Origin: Asanoa hainanensis
GTDB lineage: Bacteria > Actinomycetota > Actinomycetes > Mycobacteriales > Micromonosporaceae
Reading direction: 5' to 3'
Length of the DNA: 64,000 nucleotides
Assembly (NCBI RefSeq): GCF_900188485.1
Contig: NZ_FZPH01000008.1
Coordinates: 248,001-312,000 of the forward strand
Every line of letters begins with the position of its first letter. Position 1 is the first letter of the stretch. Of the stretch, positions 44,232 through 53,339 are shown piece after piece. Under the pieces are notes generated by a model that saw only the letters and a program-made list of their open reading frames with translations, searched no databases and was not told the DNA's origin. The position numbers and the translations under genes were made by a program.

Positions 44232-45092
44232 GTGAATGCTGATCAACCGCAGGGTGACGACGGCGCCAACCCGGCGGCGCCGGTAAGTGTCCTCGACGAG
44301 ATCATCGCGGGCGTACGCGAAGACGTCGAAAGTCGGCAGCAGCAGGTGCCACTGGAAGAGGTCAAACGGCTCGCGGCCGCCGCGCCACCGCCCCGCGACG
44401 CCCACGCGGCGCTGCGCCGGCCCGGTGTCGCTGTGATCGCGGAGGTCAAGCGCGCCTCGCCGTCCCGCGGCCAGCTCGCCGACATCCCCGACCCTGCCGA
44501 CCTGGCCAGTGAGTACGCGGGCGGTGGTGCCCGCTGCATCAGCGTCCTCACCGAGGGCCGCTGGTTCGGCGGCTCGCTGGAGGACCTGGCCGCCGTGCGG
44601 GCCGCGGTCGACATCCCGGTGCTCCGCAAGGACTTCGTGGTCTCCAGCTACCAGGTGCACGAGGCGCGGGCGCACGGTGCCGACATGGTGCTGCTGATCG
44701 TCGCCGCGCTCGAGCAGAACGTGCTGACCGGCCTGCTGGAGCGGATCGAGTCGCTCGGCATGACCGCGCTCGTCGAGGTGCACGACGAGGAAGAGGCCGA
44801 CCGGGCCATGGAGGCCGGCGCGCGGGTGATCGGGGTCAACGCCCGCAACCTGCGTACGCTCGAGGTGGACCGATCGGTGTTCGAGCGGATCGCGCCCGGG
44901 CTGCCCAACAACGTGGTCAAGATCGCGGAGTCGGGTGTACGCGGGCCCCACGACCTCATCCGCTACGCCTCCGCCGGTGCCGACGCGGTGCTGGTCGGCG
45001 AGGGACTGGTGACCCAGAAGAGCCCACGGGACGCCGTCGCCGAGCTGGTCAACGCCGGCAACCACCCCGCGACCCCGAGGCCTGTGCGATGA
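44232..45092 (+). CDS. trpC: Indole-3-glycerol phosphate synthase
   Basis: (beta-alpha)8 enzyme forming indole glycerol phosphate, 286 aa. It has [13 protein letters not shown] with the catalytic Lys, LRKDFVV with the second Lys, [11 protein letters not shown], and the phosphate loop AESGVRGP. It is monofunctional (no TrpF domain). Start options are GTG 44232, after AAAGGGGAG, or ATG 44205, 8 bp after a TAGCAT (leaderless). I prefer GTG 44232. Its stop overlaps trpB, starting the trpC-trpB-trpA unit. Confidence 0.95.
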   Translation: MNADQPQGDDGANPAAPVSVLDEIIAGVREDVESRQQQVPLEEVKRLAAAAPPPRDAHAALRRPGVAVIAEVKRASPSRGQLADIPDPADLASEYAGGGARCISVLTEGRWFGGSLEDLAAVRAAVDIPVLRKDFVVSSYQVHEARAHGADMVLLIVAALEQNVLTGLLERIESLGMTALVEVHDEEEADRAMEAGARVIGVNARNLRTLEVDRSVFERIAPGLPNNVVKIAESGVRGPHDLIRYASAGADAVLVGEGLVTQKSPRDAVAELVNAGNHPATPRPVR

Positions 45093-46294
45093 CCGACGTT
45101 CTGCTGCCCGACGCCACCGGGCACTTCGGGCCCTTCGGGGGCCGGTTCATCCCGGAGGCGCTGGTCGCCGCGCTCGACGAGCTCGACGCCGCCTACCGGG
45201 CCGCCAAGGCCGACCCGGCGTTCGTGGCCGAGTTCGAGGCGATGCTGCGTGACTACGCGGGTGCGCCCTCGATGCTCTACGAGGCCCGCCGGCTGAGCGC
45301 CCAGGCCGGCGCCCGGATCCTGCTCAAGCGCGAGGACCTGCTGCACACCGGCGCGCACAAGGTGCGCAACGTGCTCGGCCAGGCGCTGCTCACCAAGCGG
45401 ATGGGCAAGCGCCGGGTGATCGCCGAGACCGGCGCCGGCCAGCACGGCGTGGCGGCGGCGACCGCGGCCGCGTATCTGGACCTCGAGTGCGTGGTCTACA
45501 TGGGCGAGCTCGACACGGAGCGCCAGGCGCTCAACGTCGCCCGCATGCGGATGCTGGGCGCCACGGTCATCCCGGTGGCCAACGGCTCGCGGACGCTGAA
45601 GGACGCGCTCAACGAGGCCCTGCGCGACTGGGTCGCCTCGGTCGACGAGACCCACTACCTGCTGGGCACGGCGGCCGGCCCGCACCCGTTCCCGGAGCTG
45701 GTCCGCGACTTCGTGGGTGGCATCGGCCGCGAGGCCCGCGCCCAGTCGCTGGAGAAGCTCGGCGGGCTGCCCGACGCGGTGGCCGCGTGCGTCGGCGGCG
45801 GGTCCAACGCGATCGGCATCTTCCACGCGTTCGTCCCCGACGAGGGCGTCCGGCTGTACGGCTTCGAGGCGGGCGGCGACGGCGTCAAGACCGGCCGGAC
45901 CGCGGCGTCGATCACGGCCGGCTCGAAGGGCGTGCTGCACGGCGCCCGGACGTACGTGCTGCAGGACGCCGACGGCCAGACGCTGGAGTCGCACTCGATC
46001 TCGGCCGGGCTGGACTACCCGGCCGTCGGGCCCGAGCACGCCTGGCTCCACGACACCGGCCGGGCGGTCTACGAGCCGGTCGACGACTCGGAGGCGATGG
46101 CCGCCTTCCAGCTGCTCTGCCGCACCGAGGGGATCATCCCGGCGATCGAGAGCGCCCACGCGCTGGCCGGTGCCCTGCGGATCATCCCCGCGCTGCGCGA
46201 AGAACTCGGCCGGGAGCCGGTCATCGTGGTCAACCTGTCCGGCCGGGGCGACAAGGACGCGCACACCGCCGGCGAATACTTCGGGATCCTCTGA
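45089..46294 (+). CDS. trpB: Tryptophan synthase beta subunit
   Basis: PLP enzyme that joins indole and serine, 401 aa. PLP-binding Lys91 is in TGAHKVRN, followed by the GAGQHGVA and [10 protein letters not shown] phosphate/substrate loops. ATG 45089 overlaps the trpC stop and its own TGA overlaps the trpA ATG (TGATG). It has the length and blocks of the TrpB1 type that pairs with TrpA. Confidence 0.97.
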   Translation: MTDVLLPDATGHFGPFGGRFIPEALVAALDELDAAYRAAKADPAFVAEFEAMLRDYAGAPSMLYEARRLSAQAGARILLKREDLLHTGAHKVRNVLGQALLTKRMGKRRVIAETGAGQHGVAAATAAAYLDLECVVYMGELDTERQALNVARMRMLGATVIPVANGSRTLKDALNEALRDWVASVDETHYLLGTAAGPHPFPELVRDFVGGIGREARAQSLEKLGGLPDAVAACVGGGSNAIGIFHAFVPDEGVRLYGFEAGGDGVKTGRTAASITAGSKGVLHGARTYVLQDADGQTLESHSISAGLDYPAVGPEHAWLHDTGRAVYEPVDDSEAMAAFQLLCRTEGIIPAIESAHALAGALRIIPALREELGREPVIVVNLSGRGDKDAHTAGEYFGIL

Positions 46295-47097
46295 TGAGCA
46301 TCAGCGTCGCGTTTGAGAAGGCCAGGGCCGAGGGCCGGGCGGTGCTGGTCGGCTGCATGCCGGCCGGGTTCCCGACCGTCGACGGCAGCATCGCGGCGAT
46401 GAAGGCGATGGTCGAGGCCGGCGTCGACGTCATCGAGCTGGAGATCCCGTACAGCGACCCGGTGATGGACGGTCCGGTGATCCAGAAGGCCAGCGACATC
46501 GCGCTGGCCAACGGGGTCCGGGTGGCAGACACGATGCGGATCGTCGAGGCCGTCGCGGCCACGGGTGCCCCGGTGGTCACGATGACCTACTGGAACCCCA
46601 TCGAGCAGTACGGCGTCGACCGGTTCGCCCGTGACTACGCGGCGGCGGGTGGCACCGGGCTGATCACGCCCGACCTGATCCCGGACGAGGCGCACGACTG
46701 GCTGGCCGCGTCCGACGCCCACGCGCTCGACCGCACGTTCCTGGTCTCGCCCTCGTCGACCGACGCCCGGCTGGCGATGACCGTGGCGCACTGCCGCGGC
46801 TTCGTCTACGCCACCGCGCTGATGGGCGTCACCGGCGCCCGCGAGCAGACCTCGACGGCGGCGCCGACCCTGGTCGCGCGCGTGCGCGCGGTCAACCCGG
46901 ACCTGCCGGTCGGGGTGGGTCTGGGCGTACGCGACGGCGCACAGGCCGCCGAGGTCGGCTCGTTCGCCGACGGCGTGATCGTCGGCAGCGCGTTGATCCG
47001 GTGCGTGCTGGACGCGCCCGACGAGGCGTCGGGGCTGACCGCACTGCGGTCACTGTCAGCGGAACTGGCTGCCGGCGTGCGGGCGGTGCGTCGCTAG
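46294..47097 (+). CDS. trpA: Tryptophan synthase alpha subunit
   Basis: Cleaves indole glycerol phosphate to indole, which is channelled to TrpB. 267 aa (beta-alpha)8 barrel. Catalytic Glu48 and Asp59 lie in ELEIPYSDPVMDG, with the same 11-residue spacing as in the Salmonella enzyme. ATG 46294 overlaps the trpB TGA. The last 4 bp overlap the convergent Nudix gene. Confidence 0.97.
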   Translation: MSISVAFEKARAEGRAVLVGCMPAGFPTVDGSIAAMKAMVEAGVDVIELEIPYSDPVMDGPVIQKASDIALANGVRVADTMRIVEAVAATGAPVVTMTYWNPIEQYGVDRFARDYAAAGGTGLITPDLIPDEAHDWLAASDAHALDRTFLVSPSSTDARLAMTVAHCRGFVYATALMGVTGAREQTSTAAPTLVARVRAVNPDLPVGVGLGVRDGAQAAEVGSFADGVIVGSALIRCVLDAPDEASGLTALRSLSAELAAGVRAVRR

Positions 47098-47591
47098 CCC
47101 GCGAGACCGACGACGACGTCCTGGCCGCGTACGTCGACCGTGTCCGCGGCGTCCGGATAGTCCGGTTCCGCGTCGCGGTCGACCCGGCTGAGCACGCCGG
47201 AGCGGCCGGCCAGCGCGTCGGCGATCGCCATGCGCGTGGTCGGCGTCATCGGCCCGGGCAGGTCGCCGGGGTCGTGATAGCTGAGGCGGCAGATCCGGCC
47301 GGGCGCGTTGTTCAGGGCCTCGCCGCGGGCGTGGCAGCGGAACACGTGCACCACGAGGTCGGGCAGACCCTGGCCGCACAGCTCGTAGAGACCGACCAGA
47401 TCGACGATCTCCACATCCATGCCGGTCTCTTCGCGAATGTCGCGTACCGCGGCATGGATGGGGCTCTCGTTCTCACGGACCTTCCCGCCCGGCAGCCCCC
47501 ACCGGCGGTGTCCCTGGCTCTGCTGGCAGAGCAGCACGCGGCCGGCGTCGTCCGTGACGATCGCTCCGACCGCGGATGTGAGGGAGTTCAT
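47094..47591 (-). CDS. Nudix hydrolase
   Basis: A 165 aa protein with a Nudix box at 36-58: G-x5-E-x7-RDIREETGM. The usual Arg-Glu pair reads Arg50-Asp51; the metal-binding REExG part (Glu54, Glu55) is intact. The substrate, a nucleoside diphosphate linked to another group, is unknown. Start ATG 47591. It is convergent with trpA (4 bp overlap) and divergent from lgt (about 138 bp). Confidence 0.9.
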   Translation of the reverse strand: MNSLTSAVGAIVTDDAGRVLLCQQSQGHRRWGLPGGKVRENESPIHAAVRDIREETGMDVEIVDLVGLYELCGQGLPDLVVHVFRCHARGEALNNAPGRICRLSYHDPGDLPGPMTPTTRMAIADALAGRSGVLSRVDRDAEPDYPDAADTVDVRGQDVVVGLAG

Positions 47592-47729
47592 ACCCCATCA
47601 AGGTACGCCGCCGGCGGGTTAACGTCAGCCATCGTGCGGTCGTCGGGTGGGATGCGTGCGGTGTCCGGATAGATCTGCACCTAACCCGGGGTGCCGTGAG
47701 CACCATCCGCGACGGTACCGTGTTGTCCC

Positions 47730-48866
47730 GTGACCCTCGCCGCGATTCCGAGCCCCACTGACGCCGTGTGGCAGCTCGGCCCGTTCCCGCTCCGGGCCTA
47801 CGCCCTGTGCATCATCCTGGGCATCTTCCTCGCCGCCGCCGTGACCGAGTACCGGCTCCGGGCGCGCGGGGCGCACAAGTGGGCGATCATCGACGTCGCG
47901 GTCTGGGCGGTGCCGTCCGGCATCATCGGCGCCCGGATCTACCACGTGATCACCTCGCCGGGCGCCTACTTCGGTGAGGGAGGCGACTGGCTCGAGATCT
48001 TCAAGGTCTGGCACGGCGGCCTCGGCATCTGGGGCGCGGTGGCCGGTGGCGCCGTGGGCGCGCTGCTCGCCGCCCGGCAGCTCGGCATGCCGCTGACCGT
48101 CGTCGCCGACGCGCTGGCACCCGGCCTGCCGCTGGCGCAGGCCGTCGGCCGGCTCGGCAACTGGTTCAACAACGAGCTCTACGGCCGGCAGACCACGCTG
48201 CCGTGGGGTCTCGAGGTGCACGAGATGGACTCGGCGGGCCGGCCGACGCTGGTCGACGGCGAGCCGGTGCTGCGGCCCGGCCTCTACCAGCCGACCTTCC
48301 TCTACGAGCTGATCTGGAACGTGCTGGTCGCCGGCATCGTGGTGTGGCTCGACCGCAAGTTCAAGTTCGGCAAGGGCCGCGCCTTCGCGGTGTACGTGAT
48401 GGGCTACACCCTCGGCCGCTTCTTCGTCGAGATGCTCCGCGACGACACGGCCACGCACATTGCCGGCGTGCGGATCAACGTGTTCGTCGCCGCGCTGGTG
48501 TTCGTCGGCGCCCTCGTCTACTTCCTGCGGGTCAGCGGTCCCCGCGAATACCTGGTCCCGGTCGGCCTCGACGCGCCGGTCCCGGCGCCGCGCGAAGGCG
48601 ACATCTCCACCGTCGACGTCTCCGCGAAGAAGCCGGCCGCGGCCGCCATCCCCAGCTCCTACCGGGTCGTCACCGAAGAGCAGTTCAGGGCGTACCAGGA
48701 GACCGGCGCCGTCCCCGACACGGACGAATCCGTCACCACCCCGGAGGCGGTCGACGCGGAGACGGACGACGAGTCCGACGTCGCCGCCCCCGACGGCACG
48801 GATGATGATGGACACGACAGCGACACCACGGCGGCCGGTGCGGCCGGCCGCGCCGACGACCGCTGA
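47730..48866 (+). CDS. lgt: Prolipoprotein diacylglyceryl transferase
   Basis: First enzyme of lipoprotein maturation, moving diacylglycerol from phosphatidylglycerol to the lipobox Cys. The 378 aa protein has seven predicted helices in the first ~285 residues. The Lgt signature GRLGNWFNNELYG begins at residue 140, with the conserved Arg141. The C-terminal ~95 residues are an Asp/Glu/Ala/Thr-rich hydrophilic tail absent in E. coli and usual in actinobacteria. GTG 47730. Placed after trpA as in many actinobacteria, separated by the reverse Nudix gene. Works with LspA (1463-2065). Confidence 0.95.
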   Translation: MTLAAIPSPTDAVWQLGPFPLRAYALCIILGIFLAAAVTEYRLRARGAHKWAIIDVAVWAVPSGIIGARIYHVITSPGAYFGEGGDWLEIFKVWHGGLGIWGAVAGGAVGALLAARQLGMPLTVVADALAPGLPLAQAVGRLGNWFNNELYGRQTTLPWGLEVHEMDSAGRPTLVDGEPVLRPGLYQPTFLYELIWNVLVAGIVVWLDRKFKFGKGRAFAVYVMGYTLGRFFVEMLRDDTATHIAGVRINVFVAALVFVGALVYFLRVSGPREYLVPVGLDAPVPAPREGDISTVDVSAKKPAAAAIPSSYRVVTEEQFRAYQETGAVPDTDESVTTPEAVDAETDDESDVAAPDGTDDDGHDSDTTAAGAAGRADDR

Positions 48867-48897
48867 TCCGACCGAACACCCCGGAGAGGCGGAGCCG

Positions 48898-50094
48898 ATG
48901 CGTACGGCCGTTGTGGTGGGCGCCGGCATCGGCGGCCTGGCGGCGGCCGGCGCGCTGGCCCGCGCCGGCTGGCAGGTCACCCTGCTGGAGCGGGCCGATC
49001 GGGTCCGGCCCGGCCGCACGGCCCTGGTGCTGTGGCCCAACGGCATCCGCGCGCTGCGTGCCCTCGGCCTCGGTGACGGCCTCGACGCGATCGGCACCCC
49101 GCTCGGCGAGACCGGCGTCCGCCGGCCCGACGGGCACTGGCTGGTGCAGCCCCGCCCGGTGGCGGCGCACCGCGGTCCGGTCGTCGTGCACCGCGAAGAC
49201 CTGCACGACGCCCTGATCGCCGGGCTCGGCGACCAGGTCGACATCCGCACCGGCATCCGGGTCGACGACGTGCGCACCGACGGCACCGAGCGCCCGGCCG
49301 TGACGGCCGGCCGGCAGTCCTTCGCCGCCGACCTGGTGGTCGCGGCCGACGGCACCGACAGCGCCGTCCGCGCCCGGCTGGCGCCGGAGTCGGCCGTGGT
49401 CAGCTCCGGCTGCACCGCCTGGCGTGCGGTCATCCCGTGGTACCGCGCACCGCAGGACCTGGCGGCCCGGGTCGGCGGCGAGACGCTCGGCGCCGGCTAC
49501 CGCTTCGTCGCCGCCTCGCTCGGCGAACGCGGCTCGTCCGGCGGGTCCACCCGGGGCGGCGTCTACTGGGTCGCGACCGCGGCCGGCGCGCCCCGGCCGG
49601 AGCCCCCGGCCACCCAGCTCGCCCTGCTCCGCCGGTGGTACGCGGGCTGGCCCGCGCCGATCGCCGACCTGCTCGACGCCACCGAGCCCGACGACCTGGT
49701 CCAGCAGGAGGTCCGCGAGCTGCGGCCGCTGCCGAAGGCGTACGCGTTCGCGTCCGGGCCGGGCGGCGTCGTGCTGCTCGGCGACGCCGCGCACGCCATG
49801 CCCCACCATCTCGGCCAGGGCGCCTGCCTCGCGTTCGAGGACGCGGCCACGCTCGCCGCCGCCGTCCGCGACGCGTCGACCGGGCTGCCGCTGCGCCGCG
49901 CCATCGAGGGCTACGACCGGGAGCGCCGGCCGCGCGCGGCGACGATGGTCCGGCAGACCCGGCGGATGTCCGCCGTCCTCCAGACCCGCGGCCGGCTCGC
50001 GCTGCGCGCCCGCGACGCGGCGCTCGGCCAGATCACGCCGCGGTTGCTCGGCAGCGCCGCGAGCACCGCCGCACAGTGGCGACCCCCCGCGTGA
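48898..50094 (+). CDS. FAD-dependent monooxygenase (UbiH/PHBH-like)
   Basis: A 398 aa group A flavoprotein monooxygenase. The Rossmann FAD motif is GAGIGGLAAAGAL from residue 8 and the second FAD motif GDAAHAM begins at 295. A DG-type motif (VVAADGTDSAVR) lies between them. Substrate unknown. ATG 48898 follows GGAGAGGCGGAG, 31 bp after lgt. The ORF extends upstream over lgt but without similarity. Not part of a visible biosynthetic cluster. Confidence 0.9.
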   Translation: MRTAVVVGAGIGGLAAAGALARAGWQVTLLERADRVRPGRTALVLWPNGIRALRALGLGDGLDAIGTPLGETGVRRPDGHWLVQPRPVAAHRGPVVVHREDLHDALIAGLGDQVDIRTGIRVDDVRTDGTERPAVTAGRQSFAADLVVAADGTDSAVRARLAPESAVVSSGCTAWRAVIPWYRAPQDLAARVGGETLGAGYRFVAASLGERGSSGGSTRGGVYWVATAAGAPRPEPPATQLALLRRWYAGWPAPIADLLDATEPDDLVQQEVRELRPLPKAYAFASGPGGVVLLGDAAHAMPHHLGQGACLAFEDAATLAAAVRDASTGLPLRRAIEGYDRERRPRAATMVRQTRRMSAVLQTRGRLALRARDAALGQITPRLLGSAASTAAQWRPPA

Positions 50095-50198
50095 CCGAGT
50101 GGTAACGAGCCGAGCAACCCGATCGAGGGGGCCGAACGTGCCATGACCATCGGGCGGACGGACGGGCAGACTACCGGGTGCCGAACAGGGGGTCTTGG

Positions 50199-53100
50199 GT
50201 GGGCGACGACGGGTCGACGGCCAGCGACGGGCAACGCCCGGTACGCGCCGAGGCCTGCCTGCTCGGGCCGGTGCGACTGCTCGCCGACGGCGCCCCGGTG
50301 CCGCTGCCGCCCGCGGCCCGCGACCTGCTCGGCGTGCTCGCCCTCCGTCCAGGTGAGACGGTCCCGACCGACCAGCTCGGCACGGCACTGTGGACGGTGC
50401 CGCGGCAGCGCGGCGGTGGCGCGGGCGACCGGCTCGCCGAGGCCGCCGAGGCCCTCGACGCGGCGCTGACCGCCGCGGGCTGCCCGGAGACCCTCGGCCG
50501 GACGCCGGACGGCCTGGTGCTGCGGCTCCCGGGCCGGGCCGTCGACGCGAGCCGCTTCGGCCACCTGTTGCGCCGGGCCCGCGAGCTGATGACCGACGGC
50601 GACCTGGCCGGCGCGTCCGCCCGGTTCGCCACCGGGTTGCGGCTCTGGCAGGTCGACTTCGCCGGCGACCCGTTGGCCGGCAGCACGCTCAACCCGCTGG
50701 GCTGGGCGCAGGCGGAGCGCACCCGACTTGTGCAGATGCGCGCCGCCGCGACCGAGGACCGCTGGGAGTGCCTGCTGCGCCGGGTCGCCGCCGCGCTGAC
50801 CGCGGCCGGCGCACCGGCCGCCGACCAGGACGCGGTCGGCGCGGGCACGGCCGCGCTGGCCGCCGCGGGCGAGGCGGTCGCCGAGCTGGAACGCGCCGTG
50901 GGGCGCCACCCGCTCCGCGAGCGCCTCTGGGAGCTGCTGCTCACCGCCACCGCGTTCGCCGGCGGCCGGGGTGCGGCCGCGCGGGTCTACGACCGGGCGG
51001 TGCTGGCCATCGCCGACAACCTCGGCGTCGAGCCCGGCCGCCGGCTCGGCGAGATCGCCGCCCTGGTCCGCTCCGGCGGCCTGGCCACCTGGTGGGAGCA
51101 GCCCGAACCGTGCCCGCATCCGCAGCCGGCGACGACGCCGGCGCGCACCGGGTTGCCCGTGCCCCTGACCCCGCTGATCGGCCGCGACCGGCTGGCCGCC
51201 CGCGTCGCCGCGCAGGTCGCCGACCACCGGCTCGTGACGCTGACCGGGCCGGGCGGCAGCGGCAAGACCCGGCTCGCCGTCGCGGTGGCCGCCGGCCGCA
51301 CCCCGGTCTGGTTCGTCGACCTGAGCGTCGTCGACGACCCCGCGCGGGTGGCCACGGCGGTCGCCGGCGCGCTCGGCGTCCGCGACGAGCCCGGGCGGGC
51401 GATCGCCGACACCCTGGCCGACGCCCTCGGTGCCGGCGACGGGCTCCTGCTGCTCGACAACTGCGAGCACGTGCTCGGCGGCGCCGCCGAGCTGGTCACC
51501 GTCCTGCTCGACCGCTGCCCGGCGGTGCGGCTCCTGACGACGAGCCGGGTCGCGCTGCGGCTGCCCGCCGAGGTGACCGTCCCGGTGCCGCCACTGCCCG
51601 GTCCCGCGCCCGGTGGCGAGCACACGATCGCCGGGCTGGCCGCCCATCCGGCCAGCCACCTGTTCCTGGAGCGCGCGCGGGCCCGGTCCGGCCGTCCCGT
51701 GGCGGAGTCCGACGCCGGCGCGGTGGCCGAGCTCTGCGCCGAGCTCGACGGGCTGCCATTGGCCATCGAGCTCGCGGCGGCGCGTACCCCCGTGCTGTCG
51801 GTGCCGGAGATCGTGGCCCGGCTGCGGGCCGACCACAGCGTGCTGCGCAGCCCCGACCCGACGGCGCCGGCCCGGCACCGCACGGTCGCGGCCGCCGTCG
51901 AGTCCAGTGTGGACCAGCTCGACCCGGGCGCGCGGCGGCTGTTCGACCGGCTCGCGGTGTTCGCCGGCGGTTTCGACACCGAGGCGGCCACCGCCGTCGC
52001 CGGCCCGACGGCCCCGGACCTGCTGGCCGCGCTGGTCGAGGCCTCGCTGGTCGAGCGGCAGCGGCCGGGTGGGGACGCCCGCTACCGGATGCTGGTGCCC
52101 ATCCACCGGCACGCGCTGGCCCGGTTGCGCGGCGCGGGTGGCGAGAGCGACGCCCGCCGGGCCCACGCCCAGCACTTCCTGGCGCTGGCCGAGCGGGCCG
52201 ACGGCGGGCTACGCGGCTCGGCGCAGGGTTGGTGGCTTGGTCGGCTCCGCCGCGAGGCCGCCAACCTGCGTGCCGCGATGAGCTGGCTGGCCGGGCCGGG
52301 TGCGGCCGCCGACCCGCACGGCGACCTGCGCCTCGCCGGAGCGCTGGCCAACTACTGCCGGCTGGAGGGCTACTACCGGGACGGCCGCAGGTGGCTGGTC
52401 GACGCGCTCGCCCGGCACCCGGACGCGCCCGCTGTGCTGCGCGCCCGTGCCCTGGCCGGTGCCGCGATGCTGGCCATGCTGCTCTGCGACTACCCGGCCG
52501 CGGCCGGCGACGCGGCGGCGGCCCGCAGCGCCTGCCGGGCGTCCGGCGATCCGCTCGGCGAGGCCAGGGTCGAGCTGACGCTGGGCTCAGTGGCACGGGA
52601 GCGAGCGGAATACAAGGCATCCGCGGCGCACCTCGACGCCGCCGCCCGGCTGTACGACGTGCACGGCGACGCCTGGGGCATCGCCCAGTCGGCCCTGTTG
52701 CGGGGCTTCACCGCCTGGCTGGCCACCGACCTGGACCGGGCCGAGGCGAAGCTGCGCCTGGCCCTCGACGGCTTCGAGCGCCTCGGCGATCCCGAGGCCG
52801 CGGCCACCGCGCTGATGAACCTCGGCGCGGTGGCCCTGTACCGAGGCGACGGCGACCGGGCGGCCTCGCTGCTCGACACCGCGCTCGACCGGTTCACGGC
52901 GTTGGGCTTTCCCGAGGGCCTCGGCTGGGCGCACAACCTGCGCGGCCTGGTCGAGCTGCGCGCGGGCCGGACCAGCCGGGCCGTGTCCCACCTGGTCCGC
53001 AGCCTGGCGACGCACCGCCAGGTGGGCGACCGCTGGCGCACGGCCAGCGTGCTGGAGGCGTTGGCCGAGGCGGCCCGCGTCGTCGGCGCGGCCGAACGTG

Positions 53101-53339
53101 GTGCCGCCCTGCTCGGCGCGGCGGCGACGATCCGCACCGAGCTCGGCACCCCGGTGCCGGCCTGCGAGCTGTACGACCTGGCCGCCACCGCCTCCGGGCT
53201 GCGCACCCTGCTCGGCGCGGACGCCTACGCGCAAGCCCACGCCGAGGGTCGGATCGCGAGCCTGGACACGCTGGTCAGCGCGCCGGTCGAGGCGTCGGTG
53301 CCGGCCCTGCCGAGCGCCGCTACGGCCGAGCCCAGCTGA
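50199..53339 (+). CDS. AfsR/SARP-type multidomain regulator (winged helix, BTAD, NB-ARC-like ATPase, TPR)
   Basis: A 1046 aa regulator. The N-terminus (to ~90) is a degenerate OmpR-type winged helix. Residues ~95-270 are the bacterial transcriptional activation domain (BTAD). An STAND-class ATPase follows, with P-loop GPGGSGKTR (Lys356) and Walker B LLLLDNCEHV. The C-terminal ~400 residues contain TPR-like repeats. This is the AfsR/SARP-LAL arrangement used to control secondary metabolism. I take GTG 50199 (AGGGGG 7 bp upstream); GTG 50178 is in frame. Its last 20 bp overlap the convergent HEAT gene. No obvious target cluster is adjacent. Confidence 0.85.
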   Translation: MGDDGSTASDGQRPVRAEACLLGPVRLLADGAPVPLPPAARDLLGVLALRPGETVPTDQLGTALWTVPRQRGGGAGDRLAEAAEALDAALTAAGCPETLGRTPDGLVLRLPGRAVDASRFGHLLRRARELMTDGDLAGASARFATGLRLWQVDFAGDPLAGSTLNPLGWAQAERTRLVQMRAAATEDRWECLLRRVAAALTAAGAPAADQDAVGAGTAALAAAGEAVAELERAVGRHPLRERLWELLLTATAFAGGRGAAARVYDRAVLAIADNLGVEPGRRLGEIAALVRSGGLATWWEQPEPCPHPQPATTPARTGLPVPLTPLIGRDRLAARVAAQVADHRLVTLTGPGGSGKTRLAVAVAAGRTPVWFVDLSVVDDPARVATAVAGALGVRDEPGRAIADTLADALGAGDGLLLLDNCEHVLGGAAELVTVLLDRCPAVRLLTTSRVALRLPAEVTVPVPPLPGPAPGGEHTIAGLAAHPASHLFLERARARSGRPVAESDAGAVAELCAELDGLPLAIELAAARTPVLSVPEIVARLRADHSVLRSPDPTAPARHRTVAAAVESSVDQLDPGARRLFDRLAVFAGGFDTEAATAVAGPTAPDLLAALVEASLVERQRPGGDARYRMLVPIHRHALARLRGAGGESDARRAHAQHFLALAERADGGLRGSAQGWWLGRLRREAANLRAAMSWLAGPGAAADPHGDLRLAGALANYCRLEGYYRDGRRWLVDALARHPDAPAVLRARALAGAAMLAMLLCDYPAAAGDAAAARSACRASGDPLGEARVELTLGSVARERAEYKASAAHLDAAARLYDVHGDAWGIAQSALLRGFTAWLATDLDRAEAKLRLALDGFERLGDPEAAATALMNLGAVALYRGDGDRAASLLDTALDRFTALGFPEGLGWAHNLRGLVELRAGRTSRAVSHLVRSLATHRQVGDRWRTASVLEALAEAARVVGAAERGAALLGAAATIRTELGTPVPACELYDLAATASGLRTLLGADAYAQAHAEGRIASLDTLVSAPVEASVPALPSAATAEPS